Shown: positions 1 through 12,371, numbered from the stretch's first letter. The stretch: DNA of 64,000 bases from Scilla litardierei (GCA_030789695.1 CM061141.1:200187600-200251599); one strand, 5' to 3'. The notes: generated from the sequence alone by a model not told the origin. Numbers and translations: made by a program.

Positions 1-2343
1 AGTTTGGACATAATTAAGTTGTAGAATAGTATCATACTTGAAGTCCATGGACAGATAAACTAAGTCATACTCAAAGAGCGGCTATCCTTCAGTCGCAGCA
101 GTGCTGTTTTATGTAGTTCAGTGCTGATCCAACAAAGTAATCACCAAATCTAGAATACAACAAAAAGCTAGATCAAAATTAGATAGGCTTGCATGCATTA
201 AGTAAGATATATTGGTTAAAGACTAGACCGGGATACAAATCAGAACTGGGCTTGTTGGGTATGTTATTAGTCAAGACAGTTGTACGAAGCATAAAGCTAC
301 GGCAACAACTACTAATACCAAGCCCAACCCCATCATGCCAGGTTACTACGACTACTACTCTCAGCCTCTCTTACCTCACCTCAACCATACTAATCACCAT
401 CGCGACTTGGCAATGTCAGTCGCTCACATATCCCTCATTGAGGCCGCCACTGAGGTGGTGATCGGTGAAGTACTAGAGGGGCAGAGGCAAAGAGTGAAGA
501 GGAGCTCTCTCACCAACCCCATCATGGACAGTGATGATTCTGAGGTGGGCGTTGAAATTTGGTCCCCTGTCATAAGCAAGAAAAGGGTTGGGTATTAATA
601 AGAACTTTGCAGAGATATTGTGACGATGGGTTGGATCAGAAGGAAACAATGTGCAGTAGGGTTGCGGTTGTAGGTGCAGTAGCAATAACTTTGGGGTCAA
701 AAACAGCTAGTAGTTGGAGGAGGTGGTCGGTGAGTGACATGGCAGTAGTGCAGTGGTTATTGAAGTACTAAAGGGTCCTCAACATGACGATGGGATGATG
801 AAGGTGGAGCCTTAGGGATAAGGTTACAGTAATCCATGGATACTATGCCGGTAAAAGAATAAGTGTGTTATGGGTTCTCATGGAAGATGTAGCCCAAGGA
901 AGAACCAGGAAGAACGTATGTAGTCTCAGGTCTCGCATCATCGCATCTGGTACCGTGACTAAGGTTTTATCCCATCAACACTGCAACACTTACTTCCTTG
1001 GCCATCCTGCAGAGCGAAGTCATGGAACCATCTTGATTAACATAACAGTATCATTGATGGTACATCCGAGAAGGACAAGACAGTGTCAACTTTGGTATAC
1101 ATGGGTTCCATGTCGAGGAGACATCTGTAGCCATCGGTAGGTGTAGTATGTTATGCAAAAATTGAAAGAGAAAGGCCTTCAATTTTTGCACAACATACTG
1201 TGCCTACCGATGGCTACATATGCCTCCTCGGCAAGTAAACCCATGTCTACCAAATTTGACATGGTTTCGTCCTTCTCAACTGCAGCATCAGTGATACTGT
1301 TATGTTAATCAAGATAGTTCCATAACGTCGCTCTGCAGGATGGTAGAGGATGCAAGTGTTGATGGGTTGATGAGCTAGAACCTTAGTCACGGTACCTGTT
1401 GCGATGATGCGAGACCCGAGGTTGCATATGTTCTGTCTGGTTCTTCCTCGAGCTACATCTTCCATGAAAACCCATAACGCACTCATTCTTTTACCGGCAT
1501 AGTATCATTGAATTACTCTAACCTTAACCCTAAGGCTCCCTCTTCATCACATCATCATCTAGTGAGGAACCATTAGTATTTCAGAAACCACTACACTACT
1601 ACCATGCCACTCCCCGTCCATATCCTCCAACTACTAGCTATTTTTGACCACAAAGTTATTGCTACTGCACCTACAACCGCAACCCTACTGCACATTGTTT
1701 CCTTCTGATCCAACCCATCGTCGCGATATCTCCGCAAAGTTGTTATTACTACCCAACCCTTTTCTTGATCATGACAGGGGACCGATTTTCAACGCCTATG
1801 TCAAAATCATCACTGTCCATCTTTGGGTTGGTGAGAGAGCTCATCTTCACTCTTTGCCTCTACTCCTTTAGTACTTCATCGATCACCACCTCAGTGGTGA
1901 CCCCAATGAGGGATAGGTGAGTGACTGGCATTGCCAAGTCGCTATGGTGATTAGTATGGTTGAGGTGAGGTAAGAGAGGCTGAAAGTAGTAGTCGTAGTA
2001 ACCTGGTATGAGGGGGTTGGACTTGGTATAAGTATTCGTTGCCATAGCTTTATGCCTCGTACAACTGTCTTAACTAATATCATATCCAACAAGCCCAGTT
2101 TTGATTTATATCCCAGTCTTGTCTTTAACCAATATATCTTACTTAATGCATGCACGGCTATCTAATTTTGATTTAATGTTTTGTTGTATTCTAGATTTGT
2201 TGATTACTTTGTTGGATCAGCATTGCAGTGCATAGAACATCAATGATGTGACCGAAGGATAGTCGCTCCTTGAGAATGAATTCGTTTATCTCCCCATGGA
2301 CTTCATGTATGATACCATTCTACAACTTAATTATATCCAAACT
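1..2343. mobile_element. Foldback element, two 1.17-kb inverted arms
   Basis: The first bases (AGTTTGGACATAATTAAG) return as reverse complement at the end (CTTAATTATATCCAAACT, ending at 2343). The match continues with small changes and indels to a centre near 1172, where the arms meet at ATTGAAAGAG/CCTTCAAT with almost no spacer. No transposase motif is seen and the short ORFs are mirror images of each other. The left end lies at the window edge, so a target-site duplication cannot be checked. It fits a foldback or long-TIR non-autonomous DNA transposon, or an inverted duplication. A transcript through it would form a long hairpin. Confidence 0.8.
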
Positions 2344-2400
2344 TTGATGTGTTTAGAATAATTAAGATAAAGATATATATGGCATTATCTATCTTTACTC

Positions 2401-2466
2401 ACCCACACACACCCACACACACACACACATCATCTATATAATATTTACACGCACACACACGCACAC

Positions 2467-2508
<42 letters not shown>

Positions 2509-2511
2509 CTC
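2401..2511. repeat. (CA)n microsatellite
   Basis: A long CA tract with CCCA and GCA interruptions and a short AT-rich break near 2430-2448. The rest of the 2344-2753 interval is AT-rich and shows no gene or element end that I can recognise. I looked for a CACTA terminus of the neighbouring transposon here and found none. Confidence 0.9.
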
Positions 2512-2753
2512 ACCTATAACCGTAAACCATATAGTCTTAACTCTACGTATAATTCAATTTAATCTAAAACCACATTCGCATTGTCCTCTTGAGAACTTAT
2601 ATGGGGAGATAAAAGAATTCATACTTAGCGACTTATAATCTAAATCCAAATATCACTTATAACACGAAAAATTGTTAGGATTTTTATTTATCATGCTAGT
2701 GTTACGAATCATAAACCTAATGACTAACATGGACGCATACACATAAACACATA

Positions 2754-5030
2754 TCACAAATCATAAAAGGAATTGTTACAGGAAATTATTACATGTGCCG
2801 CTCTGATGCGCTTGATAACCTCCATCTCTGCTGGATTAAGGCCCATACAGGACCGAAAAAAGGCATTCTCCTCCTTCAGATTCTGCATATCCTTCACGAC
2901 ATGTGTCAAGGTCGCCTGAAATAGAGCCATGCCCGGAACCTTGATGGACTGGGGAGGCTGTGTGACACTCTCCCGCTGTGAAGAAGAACCGGCCCAGTCC
3001 TCGTAGTCGTGCTTATCCGCACCTCTCATCCGATACCGGTTCTTCCTCCTCCCTCCCAGTGTCTCCGCAATGATAGAGTCCTCGTCAACCCCAGTGAGAG
3101 GCCTCGTGGCACTCGAGCCTGCCTGGGACTGTAACCTTACCACATCGACAGCATTGGGGACGGCCTCTTGAATAGAAGAGAAAAATATTTATATACTCCA
3201 TGCATTAAAACTGCATAATATAATGTAGATCTAATCCTGTACTAACTGCCAGCACCCGATTCTTTGCCAACTTATCGGGATCATTGTACTTTGGGTGGCC
3301 CTTAGTAAGTGTATGCACCAAAGACTTGATACCCGGGCGGCCCTACAATCAATAAGACAAAATTTAGACACATTCTATCATAACATAAATTTTTGTTACA
3401 AAATTTAATTTGAACATTTTACCTAACATGCCAACTCGTACCCAATCTGGCTGAAGCTCTTCGAGCCGCCATGATGCTCATCGCCTCGAGGCGCACTGCG
3501 GTTGGCGGCGACTGTTGTCGAAATTTTCTATATAATTTTACAGTATGTTAGTAAATACATATAAATAATATGTGTTTACAAACATATGAAATATAACTGC
3601 CCTTCAGGAGACTCCCTCAAGAAACAATATCCAAAGAACTGCACCGGGTCAGCACAGTTGGCCAGACGCCATTACTGCTCCCAGCCCTCAGGGAACCATT
3701 TCCAGTACTTCTTTTTCAATTCCTTGCGCCTCTGGACAAGTCTGTCCTGAATCTTATCCATGCAGTAGGTCCAGGCCTCCGGGTTGTGGTCCAGGACGTA
3801 ATGCCGCTATGACAGATAACAAACACATTATATTAGTAAATACATATTAAGAACCTAAAATTAAAAAGTAGCTAACTTACGTTGATCTCCCACCAACAGG
3901 TGACCAAGGACTCGTGCCGTTGATCCTTCCACGTCAGGAAGAGGTTGAAGAAATCTGACCGTTTAGCCTGGGCAGCAAGGTAATAATTAAATTTTACCGT
4001 CCACGGGCCAGTAGGAGCTTAGTGGCTCCACTGTATAACGACCCGATGCCTGTTTCCAGGAATCAAGGTCGAAATTTTCAAGCCACCTCGACCCTCCTTC
4101 GGCAGAGGGTTTGTGCCTGCGAAAAACCAAACATACTAAATGAATGTATACGATTAAAATAAATATGTTTACATTATACCCTGTCGTCGAAAGCACTCAG
4201 CTTTGGCCTCAATCATCCTCGATGCAGCTTTGGCTGCCAATTGCTCGATAACATGCCGCTGCATGTATAAAACGTCCGGCTGCCTCCTATTTGTTTCTTC
4301 GTACCTATAGGCCATCGATAAGGTAACACGCTCTATTGCCGGGTCATATGGAATGTACAACACCGGCTTTGCTACGACATGCGGTGGGGCAGTCTGAGAA
4401 GTGGGGGCGGCATGTGACCTGGCCGACCAAGGAGTCTCAATATGTATATCCTTTAGGCCACCTTCATCCATACGCAATAAGACAATTGCAAATTTAATTA
4501 GTTTAACCAACATAACTAAACATTTAAAATAAAAATATACGTACATGTCCCAGTGGGCAGTGGGGTATGTGGGGAAGAAGGGAAATTCTGCAGTGCCTGA
4601 AAATATATAAAGAATGTTATGCAATTGGTTATACAAAAAATTAAAAGGTCCACGTTTATACACATACTAAAACTACAATAAGCATACCTGTCCCAGTGGG
4701 CGGGGTGGTATATATGTCACAGGGGATCCATGTCATGCACGACCTGAAAATGTACGAAGCATTTTACCAATTAGTTTTCCAAAAATTTAAAATGTGCATG
4801 TTATACAGCCGTATTAAAACTACAACATATGCGTACCTGACCCAGAAGGCGGGATGGTATGCACCGAAGGGGAGCCATGACCTGCACTGCCTAAGAATGT
4901 ATGAAGCATTTTACCAAATTTTTACCAAAAAAATTAAAATGTGCACGTTATAAAGATGTACTAAAACCACAAAATATGCGTACTGACCCAGATGGATGGG
5001 GGTCTGGGGGTGTCTCTGAACCCGCTGAAA
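2754..5030 (-). CDS. CACTA second gene, Transposase_24-like, multi-exon
   Basis: Read on the minus strand, a series of short open segments separated by AT-rich intron-like stretches resembles the plant Ptta/En/Spm 'transposase 24' family that accompanies TNP2 in CACTA elements. Segments in order: a proline-rich part (5030-4545), a part with RYEETNRRQPDVLYMQRHVIE (about 4250-4450), WLENFDLDSWKQASGRY (about 4030-4090), a segment with WTYCMDKIQDRL (3600-3810), HHGGSKSFSQIGYELA (3430-3530), a segment with LVHTLTKGHPKYND (3250-3350), and a C-terminal exon (3143-2754) with GVDEDSIIAETLGG and a predicted helix MQNLKEENAFFRSCMGLNP. Exon borders are inferred from GT/AG and frame. Function is assumed from family, possibly DNA binding at element ends. 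Intactness is uncertain. Confidence 0.55.
4545..5030 (-). repeat. Four tandem exon-intron units of about 147 bp
   Basis: Four adjacent minus-strand units start near 5030, 4890, 4745 and 4597. Each has an AG acceptor (TTTTCAG or TTCTTAG), a short proline-rich exon and a GTAYG donor. Donor-side borders fall at 4545, 4688, 4837 and 4984, a spacing of 143-149 bp. The intron parts also repeat (for example TGTACGAAGCATTTTACCAA). This is an exon duplication within the CACTA second gene; the unit at 4688 appears to contain a stop in one frame. Confidence 0.7.
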
Positions 5031-5326
5031 AAATCGTGGTAAAAACTCTCTTCATCTGCACTTCATAATATTTATTAATAAAAAAATTGTTTCTTAAGTG
5101 CTGTAAATAGTTGCGTAATTTATATGAAATAAAAGTGATGTAAACAAAATGCAGTAATTCACATTTTTTTTGATTCCAAGCAAAATCATCGTAATGAACA
5201 TCTTTATACATTTACATATTTTTATAGCTTAGTAATGAAAAAAGTTCAACAATTTGAGGTTGATGTTAACGCCCTTTGTGACCGAGTCCAAATGGTAGAT
5301 AAAATGACTTTAGTTATTGTGTTTAT

Positions 5327-6512
5327 TCATCTTGTATACTCCGCTGCTACAATACTCGTGCATGTGTTCTCCAAATCGGGTATATCCACACGCAATGGTG
5401 TGATGTCATTAGTAGTTTCATTATTTGTCTCGATTGAAAAGTCATCCACGACATCATCTGCAATGAGTACAACATCTTCATCATCTTCATTGCCCTCTTC
5501 AGAACCTATTTCATCCGGCGCATATGCTCTAGGCGGATTTCTAAGAACCACCCAATCATCGTCTACCATTATATCTTTAACATAAAAACATTGTTTTGCT
5601 TGCGAGGCAAACATGAACTTCTCCTCCGGATAAATTTCCTTCTTCAAATTAACGACCAGGAAGCCCAAGTTTTCCTTCTTATTTCTTTGCTCACACCACC
5701 GCACCTTAAACATAACATGGCTCACTTCCTTCCGAAAGCCATAAAATATCTCAACCACGTCTACAACCTGGCCATAATAGAATATTTACCCTTCTTTTGG
5801 TTGTTTATCTCTAGATCTTGCATATGACAACTGCATAAAGGATGAGAATATTCCACTATTTTGGGTGCATCGGTCCTTCTCGATTTCAATGGTATTAAAT
5901 CTTTAACCATTGATAGAATAACCTCCATATCGATGTACTGTGCCGTCAGGACCTCTGGCATATTTTTGGATCTCCTCGGATAGCCGTGCACAGCAAACAC
6001 ATTGCTCTGCCACCTTTAAGATAAATAAGAATCGCATTCATAAACACACGTTCTCGAAATTGATTTTGTGATAGGTATGCAACTATCGTGAGAAATCGGT
6101 GTGTGTACCTTCAGTTTCAGCCATGACGTAAATTCTTTAAAGTGTGCATCTGTAACCTTTTGGTTAAGAGTTTTGACACGCAATTCGGCTTAGAGTACTT
6201 CTATATGAAGACTAAGGGACAAGTAAAGAAAACTATTATAACTTAGGAATTAAACCACTTACAAAAGTGAATAAATCAGCTTTATTACCTCTGATAGGAG
6301 TCAAATATCGATAGATTATTTAGAACATACGAATATGCTTGTTCAAGCTCAATTTTACTAAATCGTGTGTCCTCTCCATAATCATTATATAATAATCCAT
6401 CAGTAACTCTTGCCGGACGATTTACCCTTGTGTCTACAGCCCGCAAATAACGAGATATGAACATCAAGGCCTCGTTTGACGTATAATTCTTGGTATTGAC
6501 CCTTCTGGACAT
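5327..6512 (-). pseudogene. TNP2 transposase 3' part, DUF4216-like
   Basis: Minus-strand open segments at 6512-6285, 6000-5761 and 5758-5327 match the C-terminal region of plant CACTA transposases. The last one carries the DUF4216 pattern, with VMFKVRWCEQ, LGFLVVNLKKEIY and PFMFASQAKQCFYVKDI-like spacing, followed by an acidic tail (EEGNEDDEDVV). The first includes LMFISRYLRAVDTRVNRPAR, typical of the part before DUF4216. Frames change between segments, which can be introns or frameshifts. It is the downstream continuation of the gene that starts at 10774. Confidence 0.7.
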
Positions 6513-6558
6513 GCATGATTATGCACAAGTTGCTTCATGAACCCTAGATACATGCGGT

Positions 6559-7464
6559 TCAAAAATTATAAAAAGATTCAAATTCACGTTTAATTTTGGT
6601 CCCAGCAAAACAGGATAATATATGGCATCGACGTTCACCTTTCAACAGGGTACATCCAACGATATTGTACCGGCCCTGCAATGCGGGCCTCCTATACCAG
6701 GTGCATAGTAAGATGAACCATGATGGTAAAGAATGAAGGCGGGAAATTTTTTCCATATTACACAGTGCAAGGATAAGCTGCGCCTCTAAATATTCAAACT
6801 CACCAACGTCTATCACCTTCGAGCACACCAGCCTGAAGAACCCACAGAACTGTATCAGAACTTTTGCAAGCTTCTTATCGACATAACGTAATGCAACTGG
6901 AAGCAACTGATGTAGTAAGATATGATAATAATGTGTCTTCAATCCAAATATCTTCATATGATCTACGTGCACACATCTTGATATATTTGAAGCATATCCA
7001 TCTAGTGTCTTCATTGACTTGAGAAACATACACAGAGTATGAATTTTATCTCTTAAAAAGGTGACCCAAGAAGCTGGCACGTCGTACTTGTAATTTTTCT
7101 TTTGTATAGCCTGTAATTCAGGACATATATTCAATTCTTTTAATTCAAGCCAAGCCTTTACTCCGTCTTTTGATTTGTTGGTCTCTTGCATCAAGGTATA
7201 CAACAGATTTTCACATATGTTCTTTTCGATGTGCATGACGTCCAGGTTGTGACGTATTTTCAAAGTCCTCCAATATGACAATTGGAAGAAAATACTAAAC
7301 TTTGACCCACCACTAGGTAGTATTCGAACATTTGTTGTGTTAGAATCTGTGCAAGACATTCGAGGCGTTCTTCTTTTAGTTTTGCCTTGCCCTTGCCCTT
7401 GCTCTTTCCTTTTCCCTTTGCAATCCATCTTTTAACACCACGAGGGTTCTCTTTGTTACATCTG
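6559..7464 (-). pseudogene. TNP2 transposase middle part with DUF4218
   Basis: A 289-codon minus-strand ORF (7428-6559) contains the tnp2 signature YWRTLKIRHNLDVMHIEKNI, followed by MKIFGLKTHYYHILLHQLLP and VALRYVDKKLAKVLIQFCGF, the hallmark of DUF4218. The overlapping frame at 7511-7260 carries a lysine/glycine-rich tract, so at least one frameshift is present near 7420. The ORF is cut on its 5' side by the solo LTR that begins at 7465. In active CACTA elements this protein cuts the element ends; here the gene is broken. Confidence 0.8.
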
Positions 7465-9206
7465 TGTTGAGTATTGATTCCCCGGATTTGTTTTTGATGA
7501 TGAGCAAACATAAATATCGTGAACTAACTCCGTTGTGAGCGCAGTTATGGAGATCGTCGCCAAATTACTTCGTACATCTCAAGCGACATCTCAAGACTTC
7601 TCAATGCACGTGATCGTATGCCTGAAGCTTCGTTGAAGCTCAAGGACCATTATTGAAGTAAAGAAGATTCGATTGAAGCTTTTGAAGACGGTTCGTCAAG
7701 GTTTATTTTATAGTCTTCTAGCTTCATTTCGTATAGAATGTTAAGCCTTGAGTAGGACTTACATTATAATCTTCTTATCGCTCATATCTTAGAGCTAGGA
7801 TTATCTTAGAAGCCATTAGAAACTTTCCCAAAGCTTATCGCTTCTTCCCTCGGCTTCTAGTGCATCTTAGTTGGTTCAAGTAGAAGAACCAACCGACTAG
7901 ATGACGATCTAGTCGGTCAGCAATTCCTCTTGAACCGACTAGATGTCCTTGCTCAATTCAGCCTAGACACTGTTGATCAATTAGTCGATCAAAGAAGGTT
8001 CACCGACCGACTAGATGACGATCTAGTCGGTTAGGAATCCTTCTCAGACTGACTAGTTATCATTCCCTCGTTTCAGCCTGAGCTACTGTTTACAGTTAGT
8101 CGGTCAAAGAACAACTACCGACCGACTAGTTGTGAAACTAGTCAGTTGGAATTTGTTCTTAAACCGACTAGCTGTCTTTGAATTCAGCCTATACTATTTC
8201 AACTCTTAGTCGGTCAAAGAACATTCACCGACCGACTAGTTGTGAAACTAGTCGGTTGGCAAGTCTTCTTAGACCGACTAGTTCTTATCGCCTGGAATTC
8301 TCTTTATTGGCTATTCACCTCTTAGTCAGTTCATGTTGAATCACCGACCGACTAGTTAAGAAACTAGTCGGTCAGTGATCCTTCTTTGACCGACTAGTCT
8401 ACTTCAGAATAGAGCCGTTGGAGCTTTAAATGCCACGATTTTTCCTCTCTCTTTCCTCTATCCTATATATACTTGGAGGGGTTCTTTCCTAGTATTCAAG
8501 GCTGCCATTCTAGAGGTTTAGAGAAATCAAAGAGAAGCAAATCAACTTCATTCTAAAGCTATCACTTCTCACCAAGAATCTCTCTCTCACTCTTTGAGCC
8601 AAATTCCTCAAGAGAGATTCTCTCCATTGTGATCCTTCCAAGCCAAGAGCTTGAATCTAGTCACCATCCTCCATCCTAGCCTTCGATCGCTGATCATATT
8701 GGTGGAGCTTCGGTTTGGTGACATCTTCTTCCTCAAAATCCTTCTTGCCCTAATTTGGTAAGCTTTACTCAAGGCATAGGATTTTGTGGTAAGTGTTTCA
8801 TTATTTCATCTCATTTGTTATTTGAGTTTGTCTCTCGGTTGTGCGAGAGTTTGTGATCCCGGGTTGTGGGAGTCACAATTTCATTGTGTATGATTTGGTC
8901 TTGTAGAGGTTTTTCTACAAGAATTTCATAGTGCAAAATCTTGGGTTAGTGGTTTCTAACTCAAGTATCCGGAGGGGATCCGGGTGGTTGGGACGTAGGA
9001 TCACCGGGAACAAGTCGGGGAGACTTGAGTGGATCCGAACCCGTTACATACTTTGTTTGCGTTGTTTATTCTTGTTGTTTGTAGTCTATTCCGCATTGTT
9101 GTTTGTATGTTTGCACAATAATTAGGAATAACTCTCTTGATTATTTTAAAGTACTTATTCACACCCCCCCTCTAGTACGTGTGCAGTAGCTACGCATGGC
9201 ACTACA
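7465..9206 (+). mobile_element. Solo Sirevirus LTR, TSD ATCTG
   Basis: Begins TGTTGAGTATTG and ends GGCACTACA, with exact 5-bp duplications ATCTG at 7460-7464 and 9207-9211. It is the plus-orientation counterpart of the LTRs at 12887-14638 and 23641-32866, but clearly diverged from them. It keeps the array of CTAGTCGGTC/GACCGACTAG motifs (about 7878-8400) and the run CACCCCCCCTCTAGTAC near the 3' end. A single LTR flanked by a duplication shows loss of the internal part by LTR-LTR recombination. It interrupts the CACTA transposase gene. Confidence 0.93.
8463..8472 (+). promoter_or_regulatory. TATA box of solo Sirevirus LTR
   Basis: CTATATATAC lies just downstream of the palindromic motif array, at the same place as CTATAAATATG in the related LTR at 13645-13635 (minus). 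This marks the likely U3/R border. Confidence 0.55.
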
Positions 9207-9976
9207 ATCTGTTCTTGCCAAACTCCACTCTCCGTAAAGGGTGAAGTGCTTCAAATATGTCCTCGCCGGTTAGCTGCTCTGGGCTTCTCGGCATTCGATT
9301 TTACCGTCGAAAAATTGTCCCGGTCTCCTATAACTATGATCTGCATGCAACCATCTTCTGTTCTGCCAAAAGCAAAACTTACGGCTATATTTTAGGAATG
9401 TGCCCTCATAACCTGTCGGGCAAACCGGAAAAACCGTCATACCTTTCGTCGACCAACCAGATAGATTAGCATACACCAGGAAGTCGTTTATCGTCCATAA
9501 AACAAAATGCGCAGGCGAAAACTTTGCTTTGTCACGACATCAAAAGTGCACACGCCTTGTTCCCATAAAATCTTCAGATCAGTAATTAAGGGATGCATGA
9601 AAACATCGATATCATTTCCAGGTCAGTATTTCCCAGGTATCAATAGTGACAGTATCAATTATGGTTGCTTCATGCACATATGAGGTGGGAGGTTATACGG
9701 GGTCAGCAACACGGGCCAAGTGGACCAATCAAAGCTCATCACTCCAAACGGATTAAACCCATCGCTTGCAAGACCATGCCTAAGATTCATCGTCTCCCTT
9801 GCAAAGTCGGGATAAATACGGTCGATACGCTTCCATGCTTCCCCATCGGTAGGACGCCTCAATTTTCCGTCCTCTATGCTGTCGGTGGCGTGCCATCGCA
9901 TTTTTCCTGCCAATTCAGCAGACATGAAAAACCTCTGCAGCCTTGGTATAATTAGGAAATAACAGAGAACCTTCAC
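9207..9976 (-). pseudogene. TNP2 transposase core
   Basis: Minus-strand ORFs 9976-9659 and 9476-9270, with recognisable sequence between them, make up the tnp2 core. Seen are RLQRFFMSAELAGKMRWHA, DGFNPFGVMS and YNLPPHMCMKQP. Next, at 9655-9480, comes PGNDIDVFMHPLITDLKILW in a frame with stops, then NLSGWSTKGMTVFPVCPTGY and RWLHADHSYRR. Several in-frame stops separate the blocks. The spacing and order match plant En/Spm TNP2 proteins. The solo LTR follows directly. Confidence 0.8.
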
Positions 9977-9982
9977 TGGAGT

Positions 9983-10774
9983 CTACTTCTTCTTTTGGAC
10001 TGGAGGACCATCTCTCTTTACACTTGTTATTTGTTCAACTTGCCACTGTGGAAGATGACACATTGTACATTCGTTTAGGTCCTTGTTGCCTTTGTAATAT
10101 AGAATGCAATCATTAGGGCATGCGTCAATTTTCTTATAATCGAGCCCTAACGTATCAACGATTTTGATCGCTTCATAATGAGTAGCTGGAATGCTTTCCT
10201 TCCCACCGGGAACTACCCTTCTCAATAAATCCAACAACATATCAAAATGTGTAATCGCCAATCCGCTAAGGGTTTGTATATGTAGTAGTCTAATCATGAA
10301 TGATAGACTCGTGAACTTCGTGCATCCTTCGTATAAATCAGGCTCATTATCCTCAACTAATTTCATCAATCGATCATAGTCAACAGACTGAAGATCATCA
10401 TCTGAATGGTTTTCACTCGGAGCACCAATATCTTCCAACATTGTATATATGTCGTCTGCCCTTTGATCTCCATGCACAATACCCTCTTCTGCCTTAAGCA
10501 TCTCCTCTGTTATGACACCTTCTCCATGGTAACTCCAAAATTTATAATTGGGGCCGAACCCGTGAGACACCAAATGGACACGTACAATATACTTCTGAAG
10601 GATCTCATTGTTCTGGCACCTCTTGCAAGTGCAATGGATTTTGCCACTGGACATGTGCAGAGGGTTGGCATCAGAGTATGCTAAGAACGCATTTATCCCC
10701 TCTACATATCTTCAGTTTTCAGTCAGGTTTAGATCCGATATTTTCATAAATGACTTGTCAGGAACCTCCGACAT
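9983..10774 (-). pseudogene. TNP2 transposase N-terminus with TAD
   Basis: From an ATG at 10774 the minus strand reads MSEVPDKSFMKISDLN, then an in-frame TGA (10714-10712), then YVEGINAFLAYSDANPLHM and GKIHCTCKRCQN. This is the transposase-associated domain, with a CxC-x2-C zinc-like motif. The ORF continues with SLSFMIRLLHIQTLSGL, ATHYEAIKIVDTLGLDYKKI and ACPNDCILYYKGNKDLNECTM, the TNP2 N-terminal block. It ends at a TAG at 9985-9983, after which homologous sequence continues in the same frame. Both stops mark it as inactive. Confidence 0.8.
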
Positions 10775-10784
10775 CTATAATTAA

Positions 10785-11040
10785 CTGTGAAATTTACATG
10801 CAATTGTGTATCAACCATTTATATATGTGCCAAAATAAAATTTTCAATTCTAAATTAACTATTTTAAGAACCTTTAAATGGTGGTCGACTCTTTCATAAA
10901 AGTATGCGGCTATCATTGTGATACCAAGAGTGTATGATTTAACATGACTAGGTTCATTAATCTAAAATTAAAATAAATTCTATTTTTCCCTCGATATCGA
11001 CAATATAACTAAAATAAATTTTATGCTTTAAATTTTATGG
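10785..11040. other. AT-rich interval, CACTA 5' flank
   Basis: AT-rich sequence upstream of the TNP2 start. No CACTA terminus (TAGTG on the plus strand), no promoter motif and no ORF could be supported here. Confidence 0.4.
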
Positions 11041-11522
11041 TCCCACACATTGCACCACTTACCCTTGCTCTAACTTTAACAATAACACTAACATTAACCA
11101 CAACCCCAACCGTAAACCTAACCCCAACCCAACCCCACCGCTAAACCTAAACCTAACCGTTGACCTAAACTAAATAAACCAAATGAAGCACTAACCATAG
11201 ACATAATACTAACCATAATAACCCTAACCATAATAACCGTGACCGTAACTGTAACCCTAACCCAAACCTCAACACCAACCCTAACCCCAACACTGACCCT
11301 AACCCAAAACCCAACCCTAACCCTTACCCATGAACTCAACCAAACCCCAACCCTAACCGAACGCCCAAGCCTTACCCCAAACCCTAACCCTAACCCTAAC
11401 CCTAACCTCAACCCTAACCCTAACCCAAAACCCAACCCTAACCCTAACCCTTGCACTCAACCTAACCCTAACCCTAACCGAACCCTAACCCAAACCCTAA
11501 CCCAAATCCTATTACCCTAAAC
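11041..11522. repeat. Degenerate (CCCTAA)n telomere-like array
   Basis: About 480 bp dominated by CCCTAA and variants (CCCAAA, CCCAAC, CCTCAA, ACCGTAAC). The purest run is four successive CCCTAA units near 11382-11405. The basic unit is six bases, not the CCCTAAA seven-base unit of most plants. It ends where the large Gypsy-like LTR begins at 11523. It may be an old interstitial telomeric block or a C/A-rich satellite. Confidence 0.75.
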
Positions 11523-11905
11523 TGTAACGACCTGTTTTTAGCTATGCATATGTTTGCACGTATTTAGTTAGTATAGTGATTTATTAGAATAACTAACATA
11601 TGATTCTATTTGTTATTATTATTACTTTCATAGCTCGAGCACGCGACTTAGCGATCGCGTTAGTATCTTCCTTGATCTTTGGTTGATGTTGAGTGCAGGG
11701 GTGAAATCGTGATAATCAAATCATAACTTAGCCAACCGATCTTTATATTCGAATATCCTTACTAAATCCAATCTCAATGGATTTTACTAAATCCGATCTT
11801 ATCTTAAAGAAACTAGTTTGAACCCAACAATCCTAACCAACGATCTTATCATATCTTCCTTTGGTCTTCATATCAAACCCTAACCGAATAAGTTATCCCA
11901 TCTAA

Positions 11906-11907
<2 letters not shown>

Positions 11908-11986
<79 letters not shown>
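11908..11986. repeat. (AT)n tract, left of MITE
   Basis: Nearly pure AT dinucleotides inside LTR1. The matching tract in LTR2 (36837-36859) took a LINE insertion instead. Confidence 0.95.
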
Positions 11987-11989
<3 letters not shown>

Positions 11990-12371
11990 GAAACGGGAAA
12001 TAAGGTGTCAAAGGAGAGAATCCTCTCATGTGTCGGTCAAAAACTCCAATCTCCACAAGTTTTTTGTAAGATCAGATCCATTCATCTCGATCTCCACCCT
12101 CTAAAACCCCTATCCACCAATTTTCATCCCGATCCGAGGTGTTTTGCCCGTTCATCCACCATTCACAAAAGTTCTATTCATGCGAAACCGTTAAATTTGG
12201 GTCGGATGGATGAACGGGCAAAACACCTCGGATCGGGCTGAAAATTGGTGGATAGGGGTTTTAGAGGGTGGAGATCGAGATGAACGGATCCGATCTTCCA
12301 AAAAACTTGTGGAGATTGGAGTTTTTGACCGACACAGGAGAGGATTCTCTCCTGGGACACCCTATTTCCCG

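Noticed and set aside
11118..11520. Gly/Leu/Val-rich and Thr/Pro/Asn-rich ORFs
   Set aside because: Translations of the (CCCTAA)n array, which has few stops by composition.
11041..11522. True chromosome end
   Set aside because: The array is short, degenerate and followed by more than 50 kb of other sequence.
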